Under the pieces are notes generated by a model that saw nothing but the letters and a program-made list of their open reading frames with translations, was not told the origin of the DNA and did not search any database. 64,000 bases of DNA from Closterium sp. Naga37s-1 (taxonomy: Eukaryota; Streptophyta; Zygnematophyceae; Desmidiales; Closteriaceae). Below, piece by piece: positions 9,314 through 20,082 of the stretch. The first letter of the stretch is position 1, and every line of letters begins with the position of its first letter. The translations under genes were made by a program, and so were the position numbers. The DNA is taken from the NCBI GenBank assembly GCA_947471745.1, contig CANJKZ010000262.1:318501-382500 (forward strand). The letters are read 5' to 3'.

Positions 9314-11377
9314 ATGCAGCTCCAGCGACGTCCGCGCGAGTCTCTCACGCTCCAGCAGCTTCGTGAGTGGTACGCTAGTTGGGGTTGTGGCGGTAGTCGT
9401 CGTAGCTGTCGCCCTAGAGCTGGTCAGTTGGGAGCGTCTGGCGGTGGCCGGCTGCAGCTGCAGCCGCGTCCACGCGAGACACTTACGTCCCAGCAGCTTC
9501 ACAAGTGGTACGCTCAGAGTAGAGGGTCTTTGAGTACCGTTCGCTGCCCGTACGTCATTCGCACAAGAGATCGGACGGGTCAGACTTGTGGGACGCTTAG
9601 TCACACCCAGTCCCGCTGCTTCGCCCGTCTGAGTGACGCCTGGCGTACCGAGTTTGGCGACGAGGCTGAGCTCCCCGACTGGGTGGAGCTGCTTGGGCAG
9701 AGGGTAGATATATTTGCTCTTAACTATGCTGCTATTCTCACCGCTATGTATGCCTTGTCTGTTAGTGCTGAGGGTGACTGCTACTTGTGTGTGCCGCCGG
9801 ATCCTGGTATAACCCCTGGTATAGCCCCTGCAGCACTAGGTGCTTGTGAGTCTGCTCCCCTTGGTACTGCGCCTGCACATGCTTTGCACACCTTTACACT
9901 TGACTCTGGTGCTTCCCGCTGTTTCTTTCGCGACAGTACCACAGTCACTCCCCTCCCTGCACTTGTTCCTGTCTCACTGGCTGACCCCTCTGGGGGCCCA
10001 GTGCTTGCACGGTCTTCCACTGTGCTTCCGTGTCCGGCGGTCCCGTCTGGTGAGCTGTCTGGTCTCCACCTCCCCTCGTTCTCTACGAACTTGGTGAGTA
10101 ACGCTGTCCTCCAGGATGCGGGGGTTGATACCTTCACCCCTGGCCGGCAGCGTGTGGCGATTTGCACGTGCTCCCAGACTGGTCGCCACCTGGCCACGTT
10201 CGCTCGTGCGCCGGGGTCCAGTCTGTACACCCTCACCACTGCGTCAAGCTCCGCCCCTTTGTCTCCCCAGTTGCACGCGTCTGCTCAGGTAGCTACACAG
10301 TGTGATTGTAGCCGGCTGTCGCACGACACTCTCCTGTGGCACCACCGCCTTGGTCACCCCTCCCTGCCTCGCCTACGCAGCATGCACTCCCGCCTCCTGG
10401 TTTCTGGGCTTCCCAGGTCTCTGCCTGCCCTCCCTCCCTCGCCTGCGCCGCCCTGCATTCCCCGCGTCGAGGGGCGGCAGCGCGCCGCTCCTCACTCCTC
10501 CTCGTTCCCTCCCACAGAGGCTCCACTGCAGACTCTCCACCTGGACGTGTGGGGCCCAGCCCGCGTCCGTGGACAGGGCCACGAGCGGTACTTCCTGCTG
10601 GTTGTCGACGACTACACGTGCTACACCACGGTCTTCCCCTTGCAGCGCAAGGGGGATGTCCCTGATGTTTTGATCCCCTGGATCCACGCTACTCGTCTCC
10701 AGCTCCGCGAGCGGTTCCAGTCGGACTTTCCTGTCCTGCGTCTGCACTCTGACAGAGGTGGTGAGTTCTCCTCAGACCTCTTGGCAGCCTTCTGTGCGGA
10801 GCACGGCATCTGCCAGACTTTCACGCTTCCGGCCACTCCTCAGCAGAATGGGGTTGCTGAGCGCCGCATTGGCTTAGTCATGGAGGTCGCTCGTACCTCC
10901 ATGATCCATGCGGCTGCCCCCCATTTTCTGTGGCCGTTTGCGGTCCGGTACGCCGCGCATCAGCTCAACCTTTGGCCCCGTGTCTCCTTGCCGGAGACCT
11001 CGCCCACACTGCTGTGGACGGGGAAGGTTGGCGACGCGTCGCGTTTCCGGGTCTGGGGTGCTCGTGCCTTTGTCCGCGATACCACCGCGGACAAGCTCTC
11101 CCCTCGCGCCATTCCTTGCGTCTTCCTTGGCTTTGTCCCTGACGCGCCTGGCTGGCAGTTTTACGACCCCGCCTCGCGCCGTGTCTTTGCGTCTCAGGAC
11201 GTCACCTTTGACGAGTCCGTCCCCTTTTACCGCCTCTTCCCCTACCGCACTGCTCCTCCCCCCCCCCCCGCCGCTCTTTCTCGCCCCAGGTCCTCCCTAG
11301 GTAGACCCCCTCCCCGCGCCAGGTCCTGCTCCTTCAGGTGTCTCTCAGGTAGACCCCCCCGCGCCTGCGCCTGTTGA
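9314..11377 (+). pseudogene. Copia B gag-end, protease and integrase
   Basis: The frame opens with REWYASWG-type repeats and a variant zinc knuckle spaced C-X13-C-X4-H-X4-C (first Cys in CPYVIRTRD, near 9547). The aspartic protease motif is DSGASRCFF (near 9903). The integrase zinc domain follows (HHRLGHPSLPRLRSMH; the last Cys pair reads CIPR, so one Cys is lost). The catalytic core has LHLDVWGP, HSDRGGEFSSD and the NGVAERRIGLVME block. The integrase C-terminal FLGFVPDAPGWQFY follows. A poly-C run near 11264-11275 shifts the frame so that the linker and RT continue in another frame. A UBN2-type capsid domain is not seen upstream. Confidence 0.85.
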
Positions 11378-14327
11378 GGTCAATGGTGACTCCGGTCCTG
11401 CTGCGAGTGGTGCTCTCCCTGGGGGTGCGGAGCTTGGGGGTGCTGAGTCTGGGGGCGCTGAGCGTGAGGAGCCTGGGGGTGCTGCGTCTGGAGGTGCTGC
11501 GTCTGGGGGTGCTGCGTCTGGAGGTGCTGCGTCTGGGGGTGCTGAGCCTGCGTGTGCGGAGCCTGGGGGTGCTGAGTCTGGGGGTGAGTCGCCTGAGGGT
11601 TCTGCGACTTCTTTTCCGCGGTCTCCTTGGAGTAGTCGTCTTCGTCCGCGTGTGCCCCTCACCTCCCAGCAGCTGCACGACTGGTACGGTCGCCGTCAGC
11701 ATCGCGCTTCTGCACCTCAGGGCTCTACTGCTGGGGGTTCTTCTGCTGGTGTCGCTAGTCCCGGAGGTGCTCGTACTGAGGGTACTGGAGCTGCTGGGGC
11801 TGGCGGTGTTGTGACTGAGGGTACTGGCGCTGCAGAGGGTGCTGGAGCTGCTGGGGGTACTGGAGCTGCTGGAGGTGCTGGCGGTGCTAGAGCTGCTGAG
11901 GGTACTGGAGCTACTAGCGGTGCTGGAGCTGCTGAGGGTACTGGAGCTGCTGGAGGTGCTCGACCTGCTGAGGGTCCTGGAGCTACTGACGGTGCTGGAG
12001 CTGCTGGAGGTGCTGGAGCTGCTGGAGGTTCTGGAGCTGCTGGAGGTGCTGGAGCTGCTGGTGCTGGTGGCACTCCTCAGCAGCGCCTTTTCTTCGCTCC
12101 GCCGTCTCCGTCGTCTCAGCCACCACCTGACTCTGCACTTCGCCAGGTTCTCAGTCTTCTCTCGTCTACTGGTCTTCCGTTACAGCCTGGCTCACCGCTG
12201 CCTGCTCCTTCTCCGTACACAGAGCAAACTAGAGGCCTTGCTGAGCGTCGTGAGCCTGCGTCGCGTCCTATCTCCCCTGTCCGTTCTGGTCGTTGCGGTC
12301 GTCGTGTTCCTCGTCAGCGGCAGCCGGCTGTCTCCGGCTCTCACCTTGTAGTTCGTCGTCCTTCCTCTCCTCCGCTGCGTGTTCCTCTGCCGTCTCCCCC
12401 TACGTCCTCTCTGCCTATCGTTGCTGACCCTACGTCTGACCAGGTTCGTGTTGAGCACTCTACTGTCACGCGTCTTCTTGCCACTGTTGTCACTGACCCG
12501 TCGTTTGAGTCTGCTGCTGCGTCTGCCTTAGTCGCTGAGCTTGTTGACTTTGCTGCTGCCTGTCGTCTCGACTACGCTGCCAGTCTTGTTGCTGAGCCTG
12601 AGTCTGTCTGTCCTCCGTCCGTCGGGGGTGAGTGTGCTCTTGGCACGGACGTCCTTGAGGACAGACAGGAGGACCTTGAGTGTCTTGCAGCCGCTGCGCC
12701 TCATCTCGTATCCATGCTGCTTGCCCCTGAGGGAGACCCGGATGCACCAGACATCCCTACCCCGCGCTCTTACGCTGAGGCGATCGCGGGTGAGTACTCC
12801 TCTCAGTGGCAGACAGCCATGGACGTAGAGATGGCATCCTGGAAGTCCACAGGCACCTACGTCGACGAGGTTCCCCCTCCTGGGGCGAACATTGTCAGTG
12901 GCATGTGGATTTTCAGGGTGAAGCGGCCGCCAGGTTCTCCGCCTGTCTTCAAGGCTCGGTACGTGGCTCGAGGCTTCAGTCAGCGAGAGGGAGTTGACTT
13001 CTTCCAGACCTTCTCCCCCACCCCAAAGATGACCACTCTTCGGGTGCTGCTGCACGTTGCCGCTCAGCGTGACTACGAGCTTCACTCTCTTGACTTCAGC
13101 ACAGCCTTCTTACAGGGCAGCCTGCACGAGGAGATTTGGCTGCGCCGCCCTCCTGGCTTCACTGGGTCGTTCCCTCCTGGTACCCAGTGGAGCCTCCGGC
13201 GGCCGGTCTACGGTCTCCGCCAGGCGCCACGTGAGTGGCACGACACACTGAGGACGACACTTGCGGCTCTTGGGTTTGCTCCGTCGACTGCTGACCCGTC
13301 GCTGTTTTTGCGCACCGACACTTCGCTGCCGCCGTTCTACGTTCTCGTGTACGTCGACGACTTGGTCTTTGCCACTGCTGACACTGAGGCTCTCGCCCTG
13401 GTGAAGTCGGAGCTGCAGAAGAGACACACGTGCACAGACCTGGGTGAACTGCGCAGCTCCCTTGGCTTGCAGATCATCCGGGACAGAGCACGCCGCACCA
13501 TCACACTGACTCAGTCACACATGGTGCAGCAGGTCCTTCAGCGCTTCGGTTTCACCTGGTCCTCAGCACAGGCCACTCCTCTGGCTACAGGTCACTCGCT
13601 CTCAGCTCCACCTTCGGACGAGTCCGTAGAGCCGAGTGGTCCTTACCCAGAGTTAGTGGGCTGCCTCATGTACCTGATGACTTGCACTCGTCCTGACCTT
13701 GCGTACCCTCTTGGCCTTCTGGCTCGTTACGTGGCTCCTGGTCGGCACCGAAAGGTGCACATGGATGCTGCCAAGAGGGTACTACGCTACTTGTGCAGTA
13801 CATCGGGCATGGGGCTCGTGCTTGGAGGACGGGGTGACGTTGTCCTCACAGGTCACTCGGATGCCTCTTGGGTTGACGACCAGGCTACGCAGCGGTCGTC
13901 ACAGGGTTACACCTTCAGCCTTGGTTCTGGTTCAGTTTCCTGGCGTTCTACACGTTCGTCTTCAGTTCTCGGCTCCAGCTGTGAGGCAGAGATCTACGCC
14001 ATAGCCATGGCTGCACAGGAGCTGCGCTGGCTCACCTACCTGCTGACCGACTTGGGAGAGAGACCTCGTTCTCCTCCAGTTCTGTACGTCGACAACAAGG
14101 CCGCCATTGCCTTGTGTCAGGAGCACAGACTGGAGCACAGAACAAAGCACATCGCTCTCCGTTACTTTCTTGCTCGAGAGCTGCAGCAGCGTGGCCAGCT
14201 TCGTCTTACCTACGTGGCCACTCGGGCCAACACTGCTGATATATTCACCAAGGCGCTTCCGCCTGGTGATCATCAGCGTTTCTGCACTTTGTTAGGCCTT
14301 GTGCCCACTCTTCCTCACTTGCTGTAG
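11301..14327 (+). pseudogene. Copia B linker, reverse transcriptase and RNase H
   Basis: This frame is open from just after an in-frame TAG (11298-11300) to the TAG at 14325-14327. It begins with a GGAASGGA and GTGAAEGAGAAGG linker of about 240 residues. RT motifs run from WIFRVKRPPGSPPVFKARYV (near 12910) to YVDD at 13350-13361, then LTQSHMVQQVLQRFGF. RNase H has the GHSDASWVDDQ, SCEAEIYA, YVDNKA and ANTADIFTKAL blocks. The frame is intact here, but it is separated from the integrase by the poly-C shift and the TAG, so B cannot make one polyprotein. Confidence 0.88.
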
Positions 14328-14554
14328 GCCTTGTTTGTACCATGATTTATATGTATTCCTGCATGCTTGTTCTTGTAGGTAGATATCACTGTACTGTTGT
14401 TGTTACATATATATTTCTGCATGTGAACTGGCCTTGTGGCCTTCTTGCTTGTGCTCAGACTGCGTGGTGACGTTGTGATCCACCCTGAGCTTGCTTTGCA
14501 CTTCCTGACAGGTCTTGTGATCCTCTGTTCTCCCCCACTTTGCCTATGGGAGTG

Positions 14555-14693
14555 TGTCAAACATATGTGTATATTTGTTATAGTTTGGTTAGGCTTAGTG
14601 GGGTACTCACTGTGGGGTACAACCCCTTAGGTTTCTCCTTTGTATCTTTTCCCTTCGATAGTCGACACACAATTTTCCTGTAAGATTATGACA
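14555..14693 (+). repeat. 3' LTR of copia B
   Basis: It follows the purine tract CCTATGGGAGTG, begins TGTCAAACATATG and ends TTATGACA, giving the TGTCA...TGACA inverted ends also seen in F. The DNA to the right belongs to the gypsy integrase. Confidence 0.85.
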
Positions 14694-14810
14694 GAGGTGG
14701 GCGGTGACCGGTGTGACCATGTGGCTGATTCGGAATGGCCCACAATATCGAGGGCGGCGTTTTGGCGTTATGGGCAGGCGGAGGTTTTGAGTGTCGAGTA
14801 AAATAAAGTC
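14694..14810 (-). pseudogene. Gypsy integrase C-terminal fragment between copia B and the mini-element
   Basis: On the minus strand this reads ILLDTQNLRLPITPKRRP and YCGPFRISHMVTPVTAHL. That is the post-core segment of a gypsy integrase and directly continues the YQPDDF end at 15156 when the 345-bp insert is skipped. It stops abruptly at the copia B LTR. Its far continuation is not found on the left side of B. Confidence 0.75.
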
Positions 14811-14948
14811 TGTCAGAATCCCAACCACTATACCATTGGGATAAAAGGGCTTGTTAAGTAGCGGGTCAGTGCGCCCATAACCCCCCAGGACAACGAGCCT
14901 TTAACCCTTCCCTAGGATCAACCGAGGATCACCAGTGGACCTCTGACA
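14811..14948 (-). repeat. Left LTR (3') of the mini-element
   Basis: 138 bp, TGTCAG...CTGACA, followed on the right by a C-run (G-run on the element strand). By eye it differs from its partner by a handful of substitutions. Confidence 0.92.
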
Positions 14949-15005
14949 CCCCCCCGCACTGGGATGCCTGAAGTGCACATACTGGGATTCGAACCTGAAA
15001 CCTTC

Positions 15006-15017
15006 GCTCTGATACCA
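15006..15017 (-). promoter_or_regulatory. Primer-binding site of the mini-element
   Basis: The minus strand reads TGGTATCAGAGC directly after the LTR end CTGACA. It is complementary to the 3' end of plant initiator tRNA-Met. The next bases on the plus strand (GGGATTCGAACCTG at 14982-14995) resemble a tRNA T-arm, so complementarity to the primer may be longer than usual. Confidence 0.8.
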
Positions 15018-15155
15018 TGTCAGAATCCCAGTCACTAGACCACTGGGATAAAAGGGCTTGTTAAGTAGCGGGTCAGTGCGCCCATAACCCCCCAGGACAA
15101 CAAGCCTGTAACCCTTCCCTAGGATCAATCGGGGATCACCAGTGGACCTCTGACA
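15018..15155 (-). repeat. Right LTR (5') of the mini-element
   Basis: 138 bp, paired with 14811-14948; the right flank AAGTC is the target duplication. Confidence 0.92.
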
Positions 15156-16374
15156 AAGTCGTCGGGCTGGTACGAGACGGGTCGGCGGTGGCGGTCGGCG
15201 TTGCGTTTAGCGATAACATTCGCTTTTTTAATTGCGTCTGCTGCCCTGGTCCGTGCTTCCTGTAGGATTTCTGCGAACTGTTGTGCTCGTGGCACCGGGT
15301 TGTCGAGATTTGGGGTCATGGGTACTGTAGGGTCTTGTCCGTAGTTCAGGTAAAATGGTGACTGTTGGGTCGTGGCGGATGGCGAGTTGTTGTACGCGAA
15401 TTCGATTAGTGGCAGTTGCTGTTCCCAGGTGGTGGGGTCGTCGCACGTGGCTCGGATTAATTGTTCCATGGTCTGATTTGTCCGTCGGTTTCGGGGTGGT
15501 ACGAAGAACTGAACTGCAGCCTCGTGCCGAACTGCTGCCACAGGTTCCGCAAGAAATTGCTGGTAAACTTCGTATCTCGGTCGCTGATTATCGCTGCTGG
15601 TATCCCATGTAATCGAACAACGGTTGCGATGAAGAGGCAAGCCGTTTCTTCGGATGTGATTGATTTCTTGCATGCTGCGAAATGTGCCATTTTCGTCAGT
15701 CGATCGACGACGACCAAGATCGCGTCGTTCCCACTTGCACCCGCCAGTAACCCCGTGACGAAGTCCATCGTCACGTGCTGCCAAGCACGCTCTAGGGGTG
15801 GTATCGGCTGCAATTGTCCTGCCGGCCGCTTCCGTGATGATTTCATGACCTGGCAGGTGGGACACGATGCCACGTGTCGTTGCACGTCGGTCAACATTTC
15901 AGGCCAGTAGTAGTACCACTGCAGCTGCTGCCGTGTTTTCTCTACTCCGAAATGCCCTGAGGTAACTCCGTCATGTGCCTCCTGCAACAGTAATTCCCGT
16001 AGGAGCGTGTAGCCCGGTACCCAGATGCGATTAGTGCCGGCTTTTACGTAATAGACTCCTCTTGCTGCTGCAAACTGCTTTGAGTTTCCGCCTGTGAAAA
16101 ATGGATCAGTCTGGTAACCGTGGGTACATAGGCCTGTTAACAGTGGGCTGGTTTGGGCGAGTAGTATTGCGTGAACTTGGGCTGTGGGTCGGGTTAATGC
16201 GTCGGCGATGTTCGATGCCCCCTTTTTGTAGGTGACCGTGTAGTGAAAAATCGACTCGAGGTAGTCGAGCCAGCGGATTTGTCGTGGGTTGAGGTGGGTT
16301 GTGTGCGGAGGTACTGTAGTGACTTGTGATCTGTCCGTACTGTCACATCGGCACCGGTCAAGTAACAGCGCCAC
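15156..16374 (-). pseudogene. Gypsy RNase H end and integrase, frame-shifted
   Basis: Reading leftward from 16374, the frame finishes RNase H (KKGASNIADALTRP). The HHCC zinc domain of integrase follows (HDGVTSGHFGVEKTRQQL, then CPTCQVMK), then the core with VTMDFVTGL, SDRDTKFTSNF and SSYHPETDGQ. A shift near 15465 moves the reading into a second frame that continues NQTMEQLIRA to YQPDDF at 15156. The catalytic D, D and E neighbourhood can be seen, but the protein is broken and its C-terminus is cut by the mini-element and copia B. Confidence 0.88.
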
Positions 16375-17837
16375 ACTTTGAACGCATGCACGATCGCAAG
16401 CATTTCGCGATCGTGTATCGGATAATTCTTCTCGGGCGGATGCAGCTTTCGTGATTCGTAGGCGATGGGCTGTAACCCGTTGCCGAAGTCCTGTAGTAGT
16501 ACGGCGCCGATGGCGATGTCGCTTGCGTCAGTAACCACTTCGAATGGGCGGTGTGGGTCGGCGATGCGCAGTACGGGCGGTGAACAGAGAACATTTTTTA
16601 GGGTGGAGAAAGCAGCATGCTCTTTCTCCCCCCACGTACAAGCGACCCCCTTCCTCGGCAAATCCGTAAGCGGGGCCGTTAAGCGTGCCATGTCGGGGAC
16701 GAATCGGCGCACGTAATTAACAAAACCCAAAAAACTCTGCAGTTCCGTGATGTTCGTCGGGGGGTGCCACGCTTTTACCGTGTCCAATTTCTTCGGGTCG
16801 ATTTCTACTCCAGCCTCCGAAATAACGTGCCCCAAAAACTCTAGCCTGTCCTGAAAAAACTCGCACTTGGAACCCTTTGCCAGTAGTCTGTGTTTGTCTA
16901 GAACTGTAAATGCTGCTTCTAAATCTTCTAAGTGCTGCTGCTTATCCCGACTGTAGACTAGGATGTCGTCGAGGTAGATAATTACGCATTTATCTAAGAG
17001 TGGCCGAAATGCCTCATTCATCGTCATCTCAAAAGTCGCCGGTGCGTTGGTCAGCCCGAAAGGCATCACCGTGTATTCGAAAGACCCGTACCTAGTCCTA
17101 AAAGCTATTTTGGCGCAGTCCGACGGTTCGACCCTAATCTGGTGGTAACCTCCCCGTAAGTCAATTTTCGAAAAGACTCGTGCTGTTCGTAGTTGATCTA
17201 TCGGTTCGTCAGCTCGGGGGATGGGGTATCGCGATTTAACTGTAACCCTGTTCAGTGCTCGGTAGTCGATACACATGCGAAACCCGTCGTCCTTTTTCGG
17301 TGTGAACAGTATCGGTGCGGCGAATGGCGATGAGCTCGGTCGGATGAATTTTTTCTCTAACATGTAATCTAACTGCTTCCTTAGCTCGTCGAACTCGGGC
17401 TGTGTCAGCTTGAACTGTCGCTGTACGGTTGGCTGTGCCCTGGGCTCTAATTCTATTAGGTGATCGTGCGCCCGCTGAGGTGGCAGTCCCTCGGGTAAGT
17501 CGTCAGGGAAGATTCCCGAGAATCGTTTCAACAGTTCCTGTAGTTCCGATGGTACTGCCGCTAGTAGTTTCTGAAAATCACTCGGCTTGTCTGTTTCTTC
17601 CACTATCGCGATATCCACTGCGTACACGTCAGCTCCAGCGGCGACAGCCCGTTTCATCGTGATGGCGTTGACGTGAACCGTTGAAGACTCAGGCGACTGC
17701 CAGCGAGGTAGCTCCACCCAGTTACCGCTACTTCGCACAGTGCCGCTGCCTGTCGTCCAGTCGATTCGCGGGTTGTATCGTCGCAGCCAATCACGTCCCA
17801 GTAAAATGTCGTGCCCATCCAATGTCGTCGCGAGCAT
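16194..17837 (-). pseudogene. Gypsy reverse transcriptase and RNase H
   Basis: The frame starts with the end of the protease region (LDGHDILLGRDWLRRYNPRIDW). RT shows LLKRFSGIFPDDLPEGLPP, KKFIRPSSSPFAAPILFTPK, FRMCIDYRALNRVTVK, FSKIDLRGGYHQIRV, MPFGLTNAPATFE and the catalytic YLDD in VIIYLDDILVYSRD. RNase H follows (TDASDIAIGAVLLQDFGNGL, then HDREMLAIVHAFKVWR and RTDHKSLQYL). The frame is lost after LQYLRT near 16300, and homology continues in the neighbouring frame. Confidence 0.92.
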
Positions 17838-18274
17838 TTCCTGTGTAAACCCGAAATTCCCCCCACACAGCGGACTTTTACTCTTTCCACTTTCTCCCGT
17901 ATGGCCAGCGGCGTTCCGTCAAGTAAGCGTGCATCGATCTCTGGTAAGCACCGACTAAGTGACAGTTGCAGTTTTTTTGCAGTCGCGGTATTAACTAAGC
18001 TGTGACTTGCACCTCCGTCTATAAAAATCTTCACTGCTGCTCCCTGTATTTTCCCGTGAATCAGTATTGGGCAATCCGTCGCTGTACCCTCCTTATTCGT
18101 CCAAGCCCGATCGATAGCGTGAATCGGTACTGTGACTCGGTGAGGGTCGGTGAAGTTGGGCGAGCAGGCAGTCTCGTCAGTAGGTGGCCCAACTTCTACT
18201 GACTGCTGGCGTTTCCCGGCCTCTGAGACTCTCGCCCCTGCTCTGTTCCACGGCGCCTTAGCTCCTCTGGACAT
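17654..18274 (-). pseudogene. Gypsy aspartic protease region
   Basis: It carries FIDGGASHSLVNTATAKKL, the D-[ST/G]-G-A protease signature of Ty3/gypsy elements. Near 17850 the frame shifts, and the reading resumes in the RT frame at LATTLDGHDILLG. It overlaps the end of gag by about 80 bases in a different frame, so a programmed gag-pol shift here is possible, but the later shift is damage. Confidence 0.8.
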
Positions 18275-19311
18275 TCACTTTTGCGATGGCCCGGCCTATT
18301 GCAAGCAAAGCAGTGCCCCTTAAACGGTGCGGCAGCTGCATTCGTCGCAACGGCGTGTACGGTGGCGTGCTCGGTCGGTCCCCGAGGACGTTGTCCGTAG
18401 TAGGACCCCGGTCTCGGTCGCCGTAGGATGTCGATTTTCTCAGCGAGCGCGAGGATCTCGTTGAAATTTGAGAGCCCGCGTAGCATAATTTCGTGCAATA
18501 TGTCTGGCTTAAGCCCTCCGACGTAACGGTCCACCCGCTCCGCTTCGTGCATATAGCCGACTTGTTCGCATAGTGCGAGAAAGCCGCTAGTGTAATCTTG
18601 AACCGACCTGAGCTGCCGCCAAGTGCGCAGCTTCTGACGCGCCAAAATCGAAGCCGCGATCGGCTCGAAACGCGCCAGAAGCCCTGCGCACCACGCATCC
18701 CACGTGCTGTACTGGGCTGTCTCGCAGAATGAACTCCAGGTGACGGCTCGGCCCGTGGGCCCGTCTTCGTGCGACGGTGGCTCGTAGCCGCGTGGCGACG
18801 TCACGATGACTCGCCACCAGTCCATGGCGGGGCCCCTCAGCAGCGAAACAGCATAGCGAATCTTCGCTGCGTCCGACTCGACGTAATTGGCGTCGAAAAA
18901 CACGTTCATCGTGAAGACCCACGACTGAACCGTCGGACCCCCACGCTGGCTCGGGTCGAAACAGGGTGGACGCTGCGGCTTGAGTGGCATTGGTGCTGTG
19001 ACGGCGTATTCGCCACTTGTCGCCGCAAATTCCACGTGCCGACGGGACTCGCGGGGCTCCCGTGGGCTTGGTGCGGTCCTGTTTCTCTCCATGCCCGGCA
19101 TCGAGTGAGCGGCACCTTCACTGGCTGCGCCTGAGCGTTGTCCCACGCTGTCAGTTTGTGTCGGTGTGCCGGAGGAGATGACAATCGGCTCCTCAGAATG
19201 TGCAGGTTCGTGTGTTGGCGGTGGTGCATTCACTGTCGATTGTTGGCGAGCGGAGTCGCGTTCCGCCGTGAGTGTGGCGATTTCAAGCGCCGATTCTTCG
19301 AGTTGGCGCAT
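18196..19311 (-). pseudogene. Gypsy Gag with CCHC zinc knuckle
   Basis: The 371-residue frame has a Pro-rich start, then a retrotransposon Gag capsid-like core (SWVFTMNVFFDANYV, MDWWRVIV, WSSFCETAQYS, LRTWRQLRSVQDYTSGFLAL, KPDILHEIMLRG). A CX2CX4HX4C knuckle near the C-terminus reads CFACNRPGHRKSEC. An upstream in-frame ATG near 19363 is followed at once by a stop, so the ATG at 19311 is taken. Gag is intact as a frame; I list it as a pseudogene only because the rest of the element is broken. Confidence 0.85.
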
Positions 19312-19529
19312 GAGCCGATCTAATTGCTCCTGTGTCAGTGTCGCGACGTTGAGTTATGCCATGGCGGGGGTGTCGGGCAAACTCAGCGAGAGCCTCTGTC
19401 GTGGCCGTGCGTGCTTTCGAGAGAGCACTACGAGCGGCGGTGCTCGATCGCTGAGAGACGTATACCCCCCCCAAAAAAAATGATAGTGGGGAAGCGAAGG
19501 TGTGGGTGCGGTCCGAGAGAAGATCGTAG

Positions 19530-19542
19530 GCTCTGATAACCA
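19530..19542 (-). promoter_or_regulatory. Primer-binding site of the gypsy element
   Basis: On the minus strand, two bases after the LTR end GTAACA, it reads TGGTTATCAGAGC. This is the initiator-Met primer site with one inserted T relative to TGGTATCAGAGC. Confidence 0.8.
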
Positions 19543-19544
19543 AG

Positions 19545-19885
19545 TGTTACGAGTGCAATTGAGTGAGCGAGGGAGGATTGCACTATCGAGACAAGATACA
19601 TTTGAGCGAAGGAATGAGCGAAGAATATATAGCGAAAATGGTGGTAACGGTAACGTGGGAAATTGGGGTGCGCGACGGGCCTAATGCCGAGGTTTGGGGA
19701 ACTGTCGAGGCGGAGGTCCGGAGCGCGGGTTACCAACCGAACCGTGTGGTTAGGTCGCATCGTGAACAGTGGCGGGAATGGTGTCGAGGAGAATGTCGCG
19801 AGTGGTAACGGAATGTTGTGGGGTGCTGTCAGTGTTGTACGCGCTGAGCAGGGACGCGAAGTAAGGAAAAGGATTTTTCCTTACA
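19545..19885 (-). repeat. 5' LTR of gypsy element
   Basis: 341 bp, TGTTACGAG...TTCCTTACA, with the target duplication AATGG at 19886-19890. Its outer end points at rsmI, whose ATG lies about 200 bp away, while the element itself is transcribed leftward. Confidence 0.93.
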
Positions 19886-19890
19886 AATGG

Positions 19891-20082
19891 CATCATGTGC
19901 CAGCAATTGAATTCTCGAGTTCCCCCCGATGCCACAACACGCGCCGCATTTCATGGCGATTTGTGCGGAGAACGAGAATCTACTGAATCTCAAAGGCCCA
20001 CCTCACGAGTTGTCGCCAGATTCGCCGCAACTCGCCTTCTCCGACGTGCCTATACTTCCGAACTGTTGACTGACGAGGTGCC
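19891..20082 (+). promoter_or_regulatory. Upstream region of rsmI left after the gypsy insertion
   Basis: 192 bp between the target duplication and the proposed rsmI start. No TATA box is obvious. The original upstream DNA now lies left of 8172, so the gene either uses a promoter within these 192 bp or draws on the LTR. Confidence 0.45.

Larger units (their letters stand above)
8600..14693 (+). mobile_element. Ty1/copia retrotransposon B, 5' LTR missing, inside the gypsy element
   Basis: It has a repeat leader, a zinc-binding and protease-integrase frame (9314-11377), a linker-RT-RNase H frame (to 14327), a conserved 3' block and a 3' LTR (14555-14693). The sequence right of the LTR (14694 onward) still reads as the gypsy integrase C-terminus, so B landed there. 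No matching 5' LTR exists between the gypsy LTR end (8508) and the leader, and the rest of the gypsy integrase C-terminus is also absent on that side. One deletion through both elements is the simplest explanation. The left border is approximate. Confidence 0.8.
14811..15155 (-). mobile_element. 345-bp miniature LTR retrotransposon (TRIM/SMART type)
   Basis: Two 138-bp LTRs (14811-14948 and 15018-15155), both TGTCAGAATCCCA...CTCTGACA, flank an internal part of only 69 bp. The target duplication AAGTC lies at 14806-14810 and 15156-15160. On the minus strand the internal part starts with the primer site TGGTATCAGAGC (15017-15006) and ends in a run of seven or eight G next to the other LTR, a minimal polypurine tract. 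There is no coding capacity, so it must be moved in trans. It interrupts the gypsy integrase reading frame. Confidence 0.93.
8172..19885 (-). mobile_element. Ty3/gypsy LTR retrotransposon with nested insertions
   Basis: Two near-identical LTRs (8172-8508 and 19545-19885) bound an 11.7-kb unit. It is flanked by the 5-bp target duplication AATGG at 8167-8171 and 19886-19890. The order on the minus strand is 5' LTR (right), primer site, gag, protease, RT, RNase H, integrase, 3' LTR (left); integrase after RNase H is the gypsy order. Copia B and a miniature LTR element lie inside the integrase end. Coding frames are shifted at least three times. By eye the LTRs differ by about six substitutions and a 4-bp indel, so the insertion is old enough to have decayed. 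Confidence 0.93.

Noticed and set aside
14982..15017. tRNA gene suggested by GGGATTCGAACC and a CTCTGATACCA end
   Set aside because: Only a T-arm-like and acceptor-like piece is present inside a 69-bp TRIM interior; no D-arm, anticodon arm or 5' acceptor strand.
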